Source: an uncultured Lachnospiraceae bacterium (GTDB lineage: Bacteria; Bacillota; Clostridia; Lachnospirales; Lachnospiraceae). From it: a stretch of DNA of 61,941 nt. The translations under genes and the position numbers were made by a program. Positions 52,758-61,941 of this stretch are shown here, one piece after another. The first letter of the stretch is position 1. The number at the start of each line of letters is the position of its first letter. The notes under the pieces were generated by a model. The model had not been told where the DNA came from, searched no databases, and was given only the letters and a program-made list of their open reading frames with translations. Where the stretch lies: assembly GCA_900546495.1 (NCBI GenBank), contig URDN01000010.1, forward strand, positions 1 to 61,941, read 5' to 3'.

Positions 52758-53693
52758 TCACCATCCTTTCAACACGGAAATGTTATAATTCATCGGATTA
52801 TCAATTTCTTTTCCCGATTGTTTGCGCCATTCTCTTGGTGTCGTTCCGACAAATTTACGGAAATTTCTTATAAATGCACTGTCTGTCCGAAATCCTGCCT
52901 GGATTCCCACATCACCGATACTGCAATCCGTATAACGAAGCAGCTCACATGCTTTTTTTACCCGAAGCAGGTTGATATACTCTCCCGGTGTGATTTTCAT
53001 ATATTCGCTGAACTTTCTCCGGAAATGTGTCTCGCTTAAATGGCTGAGCTGCGTCAAGTCCTCAATGCGGATTTCTTCTTTATAATTTGCATCCATGTAC
53101 TCCACGGTTTTTAAAATGTCTGCCAGATATCGATTGTGATACGTCATCGGTTCCTGTTCCCGGTCTCCCGGATTAAACCGAACGATCATTAAAATCAGGG
53201 ACAACAATTCTCCATTTACAGCATCCGCATAAAACTCTTTCTTTTCCCGCAGTTCATCCAGCAGGATCAACATCTGCTTTCCAACTTTCAGATCCATCTC
53301 TTTTGTGATCACAAACATTCGACTGTGCAGCCGTGCAATTAATTTCTCTGCCATCCGACCTCTATTGAGAAACTGCTCTTTCAGGAATTTTTCACTGTCC
53401 ACATACAGATATTCCCACTTTTGCAGATTACTATCCTCTCCTTCCGTCCGGTGTGGAAAGTTTCTCGGAATTACTATAACGGTTCCCGCCCGATACGGTA
53501 CAAGTTGATCTCCAAGATGCATGATACCTTTTCCCGAATAGCAATATCCAAGTTCCAGATAATTGTGAAAATGCATGGGATCTGCTCCATAGCGGGTAAT
53601 CCATTTTTCTCCAAGCAGCGGCAAAACCGGCATTCCCTGTGGTATTTCATAATAGCGAAATTCCACATTTTCTTTTTCCAGATGATTCTTCAT
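52758..53693 (-). CDS. AraC family regulator with cupin sensor
   Basis: 311 residues: an N-terminal cupin (HFHNYLELGYCYSGKG, VPYRAGTVIVIPRNFPHRTEG) that usually binds a sugar, and two C-terminal HTHs (LSETHFRRKFSEYMKITPGEYIN, GDVGIQAGFRTDSAFIRNFRKFVGTTPREW). The start at 53693 follows TTTGGAGG. It sits 111 bases upstream of the surface glycanase gene on the same strand and is the likely activator. A minus-strand TATAAT is at 53807-53812; 53694-53941 otherwise shows nothing. Confidence 0.88.
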   Translation of the reverse strand: MKNHLEKENVEFRYYEIPQGMPVLPLLGEKWITRYGADPMHFHNYLELGYCYSGKGIMHLGDQLVPYRAGTVIVIPRNFPHRTEGEDSNLQKWEYLYVDSEKFLKEQFLNRGRMAEKLIARLHSRMFVITKEMDLKVGKQMLILLDELREKKEFYADAVNGELLSLILMIVRFNPGDREQEPMTYHNRYLADILKTVEYMDANYKEEIRIEDLTQLSHLSETHFRRKFSEYMKITPGEYINLLRVKKACELLRYTDCSIGDVGIQAGFRTDSAFIRNFRKFVGTTPREWRKQSGKEIDNPMNYNISVLKGW

Positions 53694-53941
53694 AATTCCT
53701 CCAAAGACGAATACCTGTCTCTCATTCGCTTTCCATTTGCTGCTCACAAATATTCGTTTTCATCTTCAGCATTTACATAATCTGATTGTAACAACTCTGA
53801 TTTTTTATTATACTTCTATCCCACACAGTTTTTTACGTTTTCTTCCATTTTCTGTTCTGTGTTTCTTTCTGGTTTTATTATATTCCATGGAATATGCACA
53901 ATTTAAGAGGACTTTTTTTGTATTTTCTGCCATTTTTCAAA

Positions 53942-53984
53942 CAAAAAAAGCACATGGAAGTTTGCATTTTCTTCCATGTACTTT
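53942..53984 (-). terminator. Terminator of the SBP-RR-HK operon
   Basis: GCACATGGAAG and CTTCCATGTAC stem with a T-run on the minus strand, 26 bases past the kinase stop. It separates the sensory operon from the AraC gene. Confidence 0.83.
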
Positions 53985-54010
53985 CAGAAATTACCTGTCT
54001 GTTTTAATTT

Positions 54011-55777
54011 TTACCCGTTGTATTCTTCCATGTCCTCTTTTTTCGGGAATTTCAGCGTAATGGTAGTTCCGATTCCCGGTGCACTGATGCAGGTTACCTC
54101 TGCATTTTTCTCATAAAAAATCATCAAACGTGTTTTTACATTGGATAAACCATAGTGTGTCTTACCGTCATCCGACGACATCTCATCCAGCCTTTTGGGA
54201 TCCATACCCACGCCATCATCCTGCACTTGAAGGATAATTTCATCTCCCTCTAATCTTCCGGAAAGACGTACCATTCCACGTCCGTCGTCTTTTTCATCAA
54301 TCCCATGACTGACTGCGTTTTCCAGAAGTGGCTGCAACGTAATCTTCGGAATCAAATATGGAAAAACGGCTTCGTCAACCTCCAATAAAAACTGTAGTTT
54401 TTTCTTTTTTCGCATTACCTGAATTTCCATATATGCCTGACACATCCGGATTTCCTCACCAATAGTAATGATATACGCACCACGGCTCAAAACCATCCGG
54501 TAAAAGCGGGACATGGCAGACAGTACGCTTCGGATATTGTCTGTCTCACCTTTTACTGCCATCCAGTTCATCATGTCCAGCGTATTATACAAAAAGTGCG
54601 GACTGATCTGCGCCTGCAAGGCATAAAGCTGTGCCTCTGATTTTTCTTTACCAAGCACATACTGTTCCTCCAGCAAATGTTGAATCTGCTCCACCATTTT
54701 GTTGTAACGCTGCGTCAATCTGCCAAGTTCGTCTCTGCATTCCGGCGCTGAAATTGGTTCCAATATGCCCTGATCTACCGCTTCCATGCTAGTATCCAAC
54801 TTGCGGATACGTTCCAGAAACGGTCTGGCTCCAAACTGCAGCAACACGAAGGAAATCCCACAGACTACAACATAAAAAATGAACATTTCCCGGATGATTT
54901 TTCCTGATTTCTGCATCAGAATGTACCGCGGGACAATGGAGACCAGCGCTATACCGCCTTCTTCCAGTTTTTTATTGCGCACAAGCCACGCACCATTTTC
55001 CATATGAGTATCAGCGGATGTCCCATCCAATTTTGGCAGACGTTCCTCCGATATTTTTTTGCTCCCACCAGATAAAAGTATCGTATCGTTTTCATCCAGC
55101 AGATACAACGTCTGCTGATCCATCATTCCATTCATACTGTTTCTAACGGCATCCACCGGAATCATGACTGCTACAATTCCAAGCAGTTCTGAATACTGTT
55201 CTGTATTCCAGAGTGGCCGAAAGTTTGCCAGATATCTTTTCTTCTGTCCATAACGGTTCTTTTCGTGTACAATCCTCCAGGAAGCCCCTGCTGTTTTTTC
55301 CAGATTTCCAGCATCCACATTCCATTTAGTCAGATCATTTAACGGTCGATAGCAGGCATTTCCGCTTTGTGAAATCAAAAATTTTTCTGGAATATAATAT
55401 AAAATAGAAATATCATCGGAACTCAATTCCAGCTGATAGGTATAATCCGACAACGCATCAAATTTCTGCAATTCTTGCACCAGATCGTCGCTGACATCGC
55501 TGCGCAAAGCATCGCCTACCAGATCCGACACCGTAACCAGCGAACCGATACGTCCAATACGATCCTGAATATTATCCATAGTCTGTTCCGTCCGGTCAAA
55601 GTTCTTATCCATGGTGTAGCGCTGCATCTGACTGGAATTTTGCACCATTCGATACAGCGTAATGCCAAAAATGACCGTGATCGGCAGAATACCGATTCCG
55701 AAAAAGAGCAACAGTAGCTTCTTTGACAGTTTCCAATGATAAAAAAATGACAGTTTACGTTGTTCCTTTTGTTTCAT
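54011..55777 (-). CDS. YesM-type sensor histidine kinase
   Basis: 588 residues: membrane helix (about 18-44), large extracytoplasmic dCache-like sensor (45-285), second helix (about 292-312), HAMP, then the His_kinase domain with ALQAQISPHFLYNTLDMMNWM and a HATPase with N- and G-boxes (LLENAVSHG, DDGVGMD). Its gene overlaps the end of the regulator gene by 23 bases. YesM kinases pair with YesN AraC-type regulators to control glycan uptake. Confidence 0.9.
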   Translation of the reverse strand: MKQKEQRKLSFFYHWKLSKKLLLLFFGIGILPITVIFGITLYRMVQNSSQMQRYTMDKNFDRTEQTMDNIQDRIGRIGSLVTVSDLVGDALRSDVSDDLVQELQKFDALSDYTYQLELSSDDISILYYIPEKFLISQSGNACYRPLNDLTKWNVDAGNLEKTAGASWRIVHEKNRYGQKKRYLANFRPLWNTEQYSELLGIVAVMIPVDAVRNSMNGMMDQQTLYLLDENDTILLSGGSKKISEERLPKLDGTSADTHMENGAWLVRNKKLEEGGIALVSIVPRYILMQKSGKIIREMFIFYVVVCGISFVLLQFGARPFLERIRKLDTSMEAVDQGILEPISAPECRDELGRLTQRYNKMVEQIQHLLEEQYVLGKEKSEAQLYALQAQISPHFLYNTLDMMNWMAVKGETDNIRSVLSAMSRFYRMVLSRGAYIITIGEEIRMCQAYMEIQVMRKKKKLQFLLEVDEAVFPYLIPKITLQPLLENAVSHGIDEKDDGRGMVRLSGRLEGDEIILQVQDDGVGMDPKRLDEMSSDDGKTHYGLSNVKTRLMIFYEKNAEVTCISAPGIGTTITLKFPKKEDMEEYNG

Positions 55778-57311
55778 AACGTTTCTCCATCATCTTTCTA
55801 TAATCCGTCGGTGACATTTTCCGGTTTTCCCGGAATGCTTTTGCAAAATAGTTTCCGTTGGAATAACCGCATTTTGCCGCGATCTCATCCACCGTCTCAT
55901 AAGTCTGCGCCAGCAATTGCTCCGCACGTTCCATACGCATCTCACTGATATACTGCTTGATTGTCATGCCAAGTTCCTGCTTAAAAAGCTGGTTCAGATA
56001 CGTCGCAGACAACCCAAAATGATCTGTGATCATCTGACCGCCAAGGGCACTGTCTGACAGATGCTGACTGCAATAGGTACGGATATCACTGACCACCCGG
56101 CTGTATCCTTTCTGTTTCTCCAGACACTGTTCCATTCCCTGCAGCAACTGATAAAACCGTTTTTTCAACTCCTGAATGTGCCTGCTGCCTGACAAATATT
56201 CCATATAATGCTCCACTGTCTCCAGTCCTGCATTTTTCAGGCTTTCCGGATAATCCTTCAAAATCTGACTGGCAAAGGTTTTTGTCAGTGAAATAAGCTG
56301 TGCACCTTCCGGTATTACATCCTTCTGCGCGCAAAATTGTTCCAGCTGCTCCCAATACCAGTCACGGACACGCCACGGATTTTCCCGGTAAGTCTGAAGA
56401 AACACCTGATAAATTCCCGGATCGATAAATTCGTGTTTTACCAGACGCTGCAACTCCAGATAATGTACTTCCGGCTGAAAAAATCCCTGCTCCATGGCAA
56501 ATTGTGCCATGCGGCTGCTGTTGTACACCTCTGATAACCGCTCCACAAAATATCCCACCGCAACGGTATACTCCGGGTATTTTGCCACAAACTGATGCAG
56601 CTTACGGCGAATCTCCTGCTGCCGCTTTGCTCCGCATGCCACAACTGCAACGGAAGTAGTAGCAGCCTCTGATTCCGGCATCAAATCCAACAACAGGAAA
56701 TCCGTACTGTCTGCCAGATATTGTTCCAGCTGCTCCCTGCACTGCTCCAACTCTGTCATTTCATTCTCAAATCGGATTTCTACACACAGATATTTCTCAT
56801 CTCTGGCACATACAAATCCGCAATTCTGGCAGATTTCTTCCAACAGTTCTTCCGCTATGTTTTTCTGCTGTAATAAGTGCAAAAATCTTGTCTTCTGATA
56901 GGAAATATTTTCTTTCTGCAATTGTACTGTTTCCTGCTGTCTGCGGATTTTTCCTACTGCTTTTTCCAATGCCTCCAAAACTGCCTCCGGCTGAATCGGT
57001 TTTTCAATAAAAGCCACTGCCGACAGATCAATGGCATCCTTTAGATACTTTGTCTGCATATATCCCGTGATAAATATAATCTTGCACTCCGGCACCAAAC
57101 GAATTGCTTCTTTGCAAAAATCAATGCCATTTTTCTGCGGCATACGAATGTCTGTAATGATCAGATCCGGCAGATACCATGACACGGTGTGCAGAGCCTC
57201 TTTGCCATTTTCTGCCTGCATTACTTCTTCGATTCCATATAATTCCCATGGAATGTTCTCCGCAAGTCCTTCCCTTGTATACACATCATCGTCCACAATC
57301 AAAAGCTTCAT
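55755..57311 (-). CDS. YesN-type response regulator (receiver plus AraC HTH)
   Basis: 518 residues: receiver with DDD at 8-10 and phosphorylation Asp55 region (LIITDIRMPQKNG), a middle domain, and AraC helix-turn-helices at the C-terminus (ALGGQMITDHFGLSATYLNQLFKQEL, VDEIAAKCGYSNGNYFAKAFRENRKMSPTDYR). The start at 57311 follows GGGAGG and overlaps the stop of the binding-protein gene as ATGA. It likely activates the local glycan genes. Confidence 0.9.
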   Translation of the reverse strand: MKLLIVDDDVYTREGLAENIPWELYGIEEVMQAENGKEALHTVSWYLPDLIITDIRMPQKNGIDFCKEAIRLVPECKIIFITGYMQTKYLKDAIDLSAVAFIEKPIQPEAVLEALEKAVGKIRRQQETVQLQKENISYQKTRFLHLLQQKNIAEELLEEICQNCGFVCARDEKYLCVEIRFENEMTELEQCREQLEQYLADSTDFLLLDLMPESEAATTSVAVVACGAKRQQEIRRKLHQFVAKYPEYTVAVGYFVERLSEVYNSSRMAQFAMEQGFFQPEVHYLELQRLVKHEFIDPGIYQVFLQTYRENPWRVRDWYWEQLEQFCAQKDVIPEGAQLISLTKTFASQILKDYPESLKNAGLETVEHYMEYLSGSRHIQELKKRFYQLLQGMEQCLEKQKGYSRVVSDIRTYCSQHLSDSALGGQMITDHFGLSATYLNQLFKQELGMTIKQYISEMRMERAEQLLAQTYETVDEIAAKCGYSNGNYFAKAFRENRKMSPTDYRKMMEKRYETKGTT

Positions 57312-58870
57312 GATCGTTCCTCCCAATACTGATCCAGCTGTTGCTGCAAAATATCCAGATATTCCTGCAATCCTGCCTCGTACAGCTTGTCAATTGCCGT
57401 CTGATAATCTGCATCAATATCATCCGACACGCCACAACATAACGGCAGCAGATAGTCCTTGCGTACTTCCTCCAGCCGACTTTCAATCGCCTTTAATCCA
57501 TCATCTTCCCAGGTAAAATCAATGAGCGGATTGTCCGGTGCAGTTTTTTCTACTTCCTGCTGCCGCTTTTGCAAATCTGTATATACCTGTGCCCACTGCT
57601 TATACTCAATATATTTCGGCAGCTCCAGCGTATGATCCGGGCTTCCTACCCAATAGGAAAAAGCGTCTTTACTTGCAATTTCTTCATGTGAGATCTCACC
57701 GTCTTTTTTTTGATAATGAATCCCTTCCACCCCATAAGATATCAGGTTATAGAAATCCTGATCTGTATGCAGTTTTTCCAGAATCTTTACTGCCATTTCC
57801 GGATTCTGGCACTTCGCAGACACGGAAATACAGGACAATTCCTTTCCACTTCTTGTTTTTGTGATATTTCCACTGTACAGATCATAATCGAAAAATCCAT
57901 ATTCCCACTCCGGATGCTTTTCATACAAAACTGGTACATAGGTATTATTTACAGACCAAATCGGTGCATTTGTCTCACACGGTTTTTCATCCCCAAGCAA
58001 CATTTCAAGAGCCGTCATACCCTCATTATCTGAGGAAGCTAAAATACCAGGATTCAGGATTCCATCCTGATACCACTGATGCACCACATCCAGAATCTGT
58101 CGAAATTCCTCTGTCTCAAAACGGCTCACCACGGTTTTCCCATCTGTGGCATCCACCACCGCATACGGCATGGTATGAATTGATTCAATCTCCTGATATT
58201 CTTTGTTAAAAATCGGCCACAGAGCAGTCCATACCCGATTATCTGTAATCAATGAAACGTTTTCATACCTTGGATCAGCTTTCGCGGCATACAGATAATT
58301 CTGCATACTCTCGAAATCTGTCACTTCCGGAAGATTCCAGTCCTTCAATAAATCACTTCGATAAAAAAATCCACCACCGGTATCACTGATGGAATCTGAC
58401 TTAAACTGCGGAATTCCATACAAGCCACCGTTCCACTCCAAATTGGTCAGGAAATCCGCCCGATAATCCTCATAATGTGAAAACAGATCCGGCACCAAAT
58501 CACGATATTGATTCAGATTCAAAAATGCACCTTTTGCTGCCTGCTGATAATAATCCGAAAAATTACCATTTGAGATAAAATCATACTCACCGGAAGCAAT
58601 CGCCATATTGATCTGTGAACGTTCATCTCCCCATGGAATATAGTCAAACCGCAGATGACATCCCAGTTCTTCTGTCATATCATCCAATTCTTCGTAAAAT
58701 TCATCCATTCCATTTTCCGGCATAGTTCCAACAGTGATCGCCCTCAAGGTCACATATGTATCCGCTTTTGTTTCGGAATCTGCCTCCTGTTTCGTCGCAG
58801 TTCCACATCCGCTCAGACTTAATGCTGATATGGTACTAAATAACGCCAGATATCCAGCTGCCTTTTTCAT
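57308..58870 (-). CDS. Extracellular solute-binding lipoprotein without permeases
   Basis: 520 residues: signal peptide with lipobox LSGC (about Cys21), then a family 1 binding fold like LplA (EFYEELDDMTEELGCHLRFDYIPWGDERSQINMAIASGEYDF). Such proteins bind oligosaccharides for ABC importers, but no permease genes lie near. The gene overlaps the response-regulator start by 4 bases, so protein and sensor are made together. A role as co-sensor for the YesM kinase is inference; uptake with permeases encoded elsewhere is the alternative. The start at 58870 follows GGGGAGAG. Confidence 0.85.
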   Translation of the reverse strand: MKKAAGYLALFSTISALSLSGCGTATKQEADSETKADTYVTLRAITVGTMPENGMDEFYEELDDMTEELGCHLRFDYIPWGDERSQINMAIASGEYDFISNGNFSDYYQQAAKGAFLNLNQYRDLVPDLFSHYEDYRADFLTNLEWNGGLYGIPQFKSDSISDTGGGFFYRSDLLKDWNLPEVTDFESMQNYLYAAKADPRYENVSLITDNRVWTALWPIFNKEYQEIESIHTMPYAVVDATDGKTVVSRFETEEFRQILDVVHQWYQDGILNPGILASSDNEGMTALEMLLGDEKPCETNAPIWSVNNTYVPVLYEKHPEWEYGFFDYDLYSGNITKTRSGKELSCISVSAKCQNPEMAVKILEKLHTDQDFYNLISYGVEGIHYQKKDGEISHEEIASKDAFSYWVGSPDHTLELPKYIEYKQWAQVYTDLQKRQQEVEKTAPDNPLIDFTWEDDGLKAIESRLEEVRKDYLLPLCCGVSDDIDADYQTAIDKLYEAGLQEYLDILQQQLDQYWEERS

Positions 58871-59012
58871 CGTTACTGCTCTCCCCTGATTTTCCTTTTT
58901 CTGCCAATTCCAAAATCCCCTATGCATATTTGCTGTAAAATGTGCATAATGCAACGCACGATATACTATATACTTCTCCTGCACATCGCAGAATCCTTAT
59001 CTAACGCAAGGT

Positions 59013-59429
59013 CTACTGCATTATTATAGAAATCAATACCGAAATACCAAGTACCGCACCCAGAATGATCAGTGTTCCATACCAGGTATTGAGTTTTAAT
59101 TTTCCAAGACGAACATCCCATCCTTCATTCTCGATAAATTCCGCATGAAATCCATGCTCCGGATTCTGAACATTCGCATTGATCTCCTCTGCTGTCATAT
59201 TTCCAATAGATTCGCGCTGTTGCTGTTTTTCCAGTTTTTCATAATGCTCTACAATCATATCTGCAACTTTCGCCGGATCACCCAGTTTCCGCATAACTTG
59301 CTCCATAGTCTTTCCACCGGCTACCTGCTCCTGAATGTAATCCTCGTAAATGTGCATCTGATCGGTGATCTGATCGTCACTTAAGCGACCTTCTAACTGC
59401 AATTTTAAGATATATAAAAAATCGTCCAT
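59013..59429 (-). CDS. HAAS/DUF1700-like membrane protein
   Basis: 138 residues: N-terminal helical HAAS-type domain (LKLQLEGRLSDDQITDQMHIYEDYI, RKLGDPAKVADMIVEHY) and one C-terminal membrane helix (TLIILGAVLGISVLISII). The family often pairs with PadR regulators, none of which is seen here. Function unknown. Confidence 0.72.
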   Translation of the reverse strand: MDDFLYILKLQLEGRLSDDQITDQMHIYEDYIQEQVAGGKTMEQVMRKLGDPAKVADMIVEHYEKLEKQQQRESIGNMTAEEINANVQNPEHGFHAEFIENEGWDVRLGKLKLNTWYGTLIILGAVLGISVLISIIMQ

Positions 59430-59579
59430 TTATTCTATCTCCTTCATCGTCATAGTATTTCTTTTCATTATGATATTTTGCTGCCTTAGAAATTTACTTT
59501 TCTCGTGTTGTAATATTTCTTATATCAGAAATTTGTATTTTTCCATTTTTTTGTCACATGAAATAATTATACCGCATAT

Positions 59580-59637
59580 AAAAAGAGACTGCAAAATCTA
59601 ATTTCGGTGCATCTATCAAACTTTGCAATCTCTTTCC
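59580..59637. terminator. Terminator upstream of the DUF1700-like gene
   Basis: AAAGAGACTGCAAA and TTTGCAATCTCTTT stem. The rest of 59430-59738 holds nothing certain. Confidence 0.8.
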
Positions 59638-59738
59638 TTATTTTCTGTTTTCTTTTTTTATATTTTTCTTATCACAAAATATGCATCCTGTAATACCCAT
59701 CCTGCTTCTCCTGAAAAATATTTGTCTGTAGTCATATA

Positions 59739-60254
59739 TCAGGAATCCGCCTCCACGTAATATAACGTGTTCGTATCTGTATCATAAATCGCAATACTGA
59801 AATTAAACGATAAACGATCCAGGATCTGCTCATCACTGTGCTGCTGTTCTGACTCCGCCTGCCGATCCACAAAATAATAATATCCGTGTTCTACTCTTGG
59901 CAGCTGTTCTTCTGAAAAAGAAACATATGGGCCAACAACCGTTACCGATAATCCCTCCTCATATGTAACACCATAAAGCAATGCTTCCAGATTTTCTGTC
60001 AAAGGAAATGGCTTCCAGGCAAAATCTGCCTGAATCTGTTTTAATAAAGAACCATCTGCAAACGTCCATGTCTGCAAAGAATCTCCATCCCCATGAGAAC
60101 CAGTATGGGTATCTACATTTTCAATCAGAGTTCCCTGCGCCAACGCAAGATCCAGTGTCTTCGAAATCCGCGCCATCTCAACAGTATTTGTCAATTGGTG
60201 ATTTCCTGATGCCCCCAAAAGCAATGACAACATGATAACCCAAAACATTTTCAT
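59739..60254 (-). CDS. Small secreted protein of unknown function
   Basis: 171 residues with a signal peptide (MKMFWVIMLSLLLGASG). The mature part is Asp/Glu/Ser-rich with YEEGLSVTVVGPYVSF and EHGYYYFVDRQ. No family recognised. The true start at 60254 follows a GGGGAA site; the reading frame extends upstream only because a repeat happens to be open. Confidence 0.6.
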   Translation of the reverse strand: MKMFWVIMLSLLLGASGNHQLTNTVEMARISKTLDLALAQGTLIENVDTHTGSHGDGDSLQTWTFADGSLLKQIQADFAWKPFPLTENLEALLYGVTYEEGLSVTVVGPYVSFSEEQLPRVEHGYYYFVDRQAESEQQHSDEQILDRLSFNFSIAIYDTDTNTLYYVEADS

Positions 60255-60290
60255 CGGCTTTTCCCCTTTCGCATTTCCCAAAATATTTAC

Positions 60291-60546
60291 GTCGAACGCA
60301 CGTAAAATTTGGTGCGTGATTCTGGTCAGAGTAAACTGTGACATATTCTTTTCAGAATCTCTGCACTCTACACTTCGGTTTTTGAACGCAGAATAAGCAT
60401 TCCCCCGCTTCAAGTGCATAGAGCACTAATCGGTGGGTAAATGGAATGCTTATGTCAGTGGGAGTTAAAAGCTCCCACTGACAGGTCGCAAAGCGACTGC
60501 GTTCATGAGCAAGTAGTGAAAGCGGATTGCGAATGTCCGCTTTACA
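60291..60546. repeat. Largest intergenic repeat: module C plus inverted B-A unit
   Basis: Module C (60291-60378), then module B and A in reverse orientation (60381-60546), with TCAGTGGGAG/CTCCCACTGA and AAAGCGGA/TCCGCTTT stems. It shows that C and A-B can stand side by side. 60547-60708 shows nothing certain. Confidence 0.88.
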
Positions 60547-60708
60547 CTATCACTTATTATAAAATCGAAACGTTAGATTTTTGAAAAGAACCTTTAAAAT
60601 TTTTTTAATTTTATTTCTCTTTTTCACTAGAGAAATAGCCGATATTTATATTTAGAGGACGTGTGTCATTAATCACTTCCCCGGATGCATCTCTATCTTA
60701 TTCTGTAT

Positions 60709-61941
60709 CTAAATTGCCAGCAGATTTTTGATTGCTTCCATATAGATCAGAACCGCTTCTTCCATTTCTGATACCAGAATAAATTCATCTGCACTGTGAA
60801 TATGATAATCCATGCCCATTTTTTCCGGACCAAATGCAATAATATTTTTCAAAGATTTTGCATAAGTTCCACCACCGATTACCATCGGTTCATGCTCAGT
60901 ATCTCCTGTTACATCCACATATGCTTTGTACAGCGCTTCTACCAGCGGAGACTCCCGTGGGAAAAACAGCGGATCGCCGATTTCTTCTATCTCGATCCGT
61001 CCATTTTCATCTTCCAGTCTGCCTTCGCACATTTTTCGAACATCTGCTTCTTTTAAAGTAACCGGCACACGAATGTCAATCGTACAGGAAATCACACCAT
61101 CCTCAGTTTTTACAATTCCGTTACAGAATGTCAGATCACCATAGGCATCCTCACACTTCAAGCCCACTCCGGCTCCGTCACAGGATGTTCCAAGGTGTGT
61201 ATTATAGAATTTTACAAAATCATCGTCAAAACCTGCTTTTTCCAAACATTCAAATGTTACGCCAGCTGCATTAATGCCAAGTGCCGGTGTGCTTGCATGA
61301 GCCGGAACGCCTTTTGCATAAATCTCAATCTGACCGTTTTCCTCTGTTACTTTGTACTCCTGAAGTTTTGTATCAGCAAACGTAGCTTCCAATTTTTCTT
61401 TTAATCCTGTTTCTACCGGAATCACGGTTGTACAACAGTCGCACACCGCATTGGATACAAAACCGCCATTCATGGAAATGATTTTAGTATGTTTGGAATA
61501 TGCCATCATAGACATATGTCCTTTTTCGCCATGAATACACGGGAAATTCGCATCCGGCGTAAATCCGCAGGATAACTCCTCAGCGACCTCATTATAATGC
61601 TCCATACATTTGGAACCGGTCTCCTCATTGCATCCCATGATCAGACGAACCCGCTTATTCAGCTTCACACCGGAATCACGAAGCAGCTTCATCGCATAAA
61701 GCGCCTCGATCACCGGGCCTTTATCATCTGTCGTTCCACGTCCATACACATAATCACCTTTACGTGTCAATTCGAATGGATTATAGCTCCAATCTCCACC
61801 TACAGGTACAATATCAAGATGACCTGCAATACCTACGATTTCCTCGCCTTCTCCCATTTCGGCGTAACCACAGTAATTATCAAGATTTACGGTTTTAAAA
61901 CCAAGCTCTCTGGCAATTTCAAGCCCGATCTCAAGTGCCTC
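60709..61941 (-). CDS. M20 family dipeptidase (PepV/Sapep-like), N-terminus outside window
   Basis: At least 410 residues; the frame stays open to the window edge, so the true start is beyond it. Zinc-binding segments: AGHLDIVPVGGDW, YGRGTTDDKGPVIEALYA (bridging Asp), GCNEETGSKCMEHY, and the late HIHSADEFI. A lid domain is inserted in the middle. PepV-type enzymes release N-terminal amino acids from dipeptides in the cytosol. Confidence 0.9.
   Translation of the reverse strand, partial: EALEIGLEIARELGFKTVNLDNYCGYAEMGEGEEIVGIAGHLDIVPVGGDWSYNPFELTRKGDYVYGRGTTDDKGPVIEALYAMKLLRDSGVKLNKRVRLIMGCNEETGSKCMEHYNEVAEELSCGFTPDANFPCIHGEKGHMSMMAYSKHTKIISMNGGFVSNAVCDCCTTVIPVETGLKEKLEATFADTKLQEYKVTEENGQIEIYAKGVPAHASTPALGINAAGVTFECLEKAGFDDDFVKFYNTHLGTSCDGAGVGLKCEDAYGDLTFCNGIVKTEDGVISCTIDIRVPVTLKEADVRKMCEGRLEDENGRIEIEEIGDPLFFPRESPLVEALYKAYVDVTGDTEHEPMVIGGGTYAKSLKNIIAFGPEKMGMDYHIHSADEFILVSEMEEAVLIYMEAIKNLLAI

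Noticed and set aside
57308..59012. A complete ABC sugar importer
   Set aside because: Only the binding protein is present; no permease or ATPase gene lies next to it.
60255..60419. N-terminal extension of the small secreted protein
   Set aside because: The frame is open across module C of a repeat; the signal peptide and ribosome-binding site fit the start at 60254.
1..61941. tRNA or rRNA genes
   Set aside because: I saw no convincing tRNA T-arm with matching acceptor stem and no rRNA sequence, though a tRNA scan was not possible here.

Overview
The window is chromosomal DNA from a gut Firmicute of the family Lachnospiraceae (Mediterraneibacter/Dorea/Coprococcus/Blautia type). The reasons are the moderate GC content, dense AGGAGG ribosome-binding sites, a bile salt hydrolase that begins Met-Cys, 4-hydroxybutyryl-CoA dehydratase, class I hybrid-cluster protein, a YesMN-type two-component pair, and a secreted protein ending in tandem GWW cell-wall-binding repeats. 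Genus is inference.

Layout. 1-3008: the end of an AT-rich mobile element, with the start of a ParA gene and a three-gene operon led by an AbiGi-type abortive-infection gene. The element ends inside uvrB, of which only the first 90 codons remain (3009-3281). 3.4-13.4 kb: alpha/beta hydrolase, a 29-codon small ORF and mgtE, a small Cys4 protein, a DAPG/phloretin-hydrolase-family gene divergent from a two-component system, secA and a TSCPD protein. 13.8-14.47 kb: a gene-free unit with its own promoter and terminator, carrying seven copies of a GAGGTAcagTCCA motif, six of them about 55 nt apart. I read it as a large repeat-built non-coding RNA that I cannot match to a known class. 14.7-31.6 kb: degV, ybjQ, a GntR-controlled ABC exporter, a trigger factor without a ribosome-binding domain, MATE and GDPD genes, lrgAB, yfhO, a cytosolic GH20, and an amino-acid ABC importer. 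31.9-35.3 kb: proA, an RNA methyltransferase and bsh.

35.5-41.6 kb holds a six-gene operon: FabZ-like dehydratase, acyl carrier protein, AMP-dependent acyl ligase, LuxE, LuxC and an alpha/beta hydrolase. It looks like a luciferase-free counterpart of the LuxCDE fatty-acid reductase with its own acyl-carrier chemistry. 41.8-46.8 kb holds abfD, a TyrR-like AAA+ regulator without GAFTGA, and hcp. The abfD and regulator promoters both carry pairs of a TGCA-N4-TGCA palindrome, which suggests a small regulon. 47.9-58.9 kb is a glycan locus: a 1591-residue surface beta-helix protein, an AraC regulator, a YesM/YesN two-component system, and a lipoprotein solute-binding protein coupled to the YesN gene with no permeases. 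The right end is a partial M20 dipeptidase.

A family of modular, hairpin-built intergenic repeats occurs at least a dozen times on the chromosomal side and was not seen inside the mobile element. Copies lie in a terminator loop, next to terminators, and in places supply stop codons or C-terminal codons.
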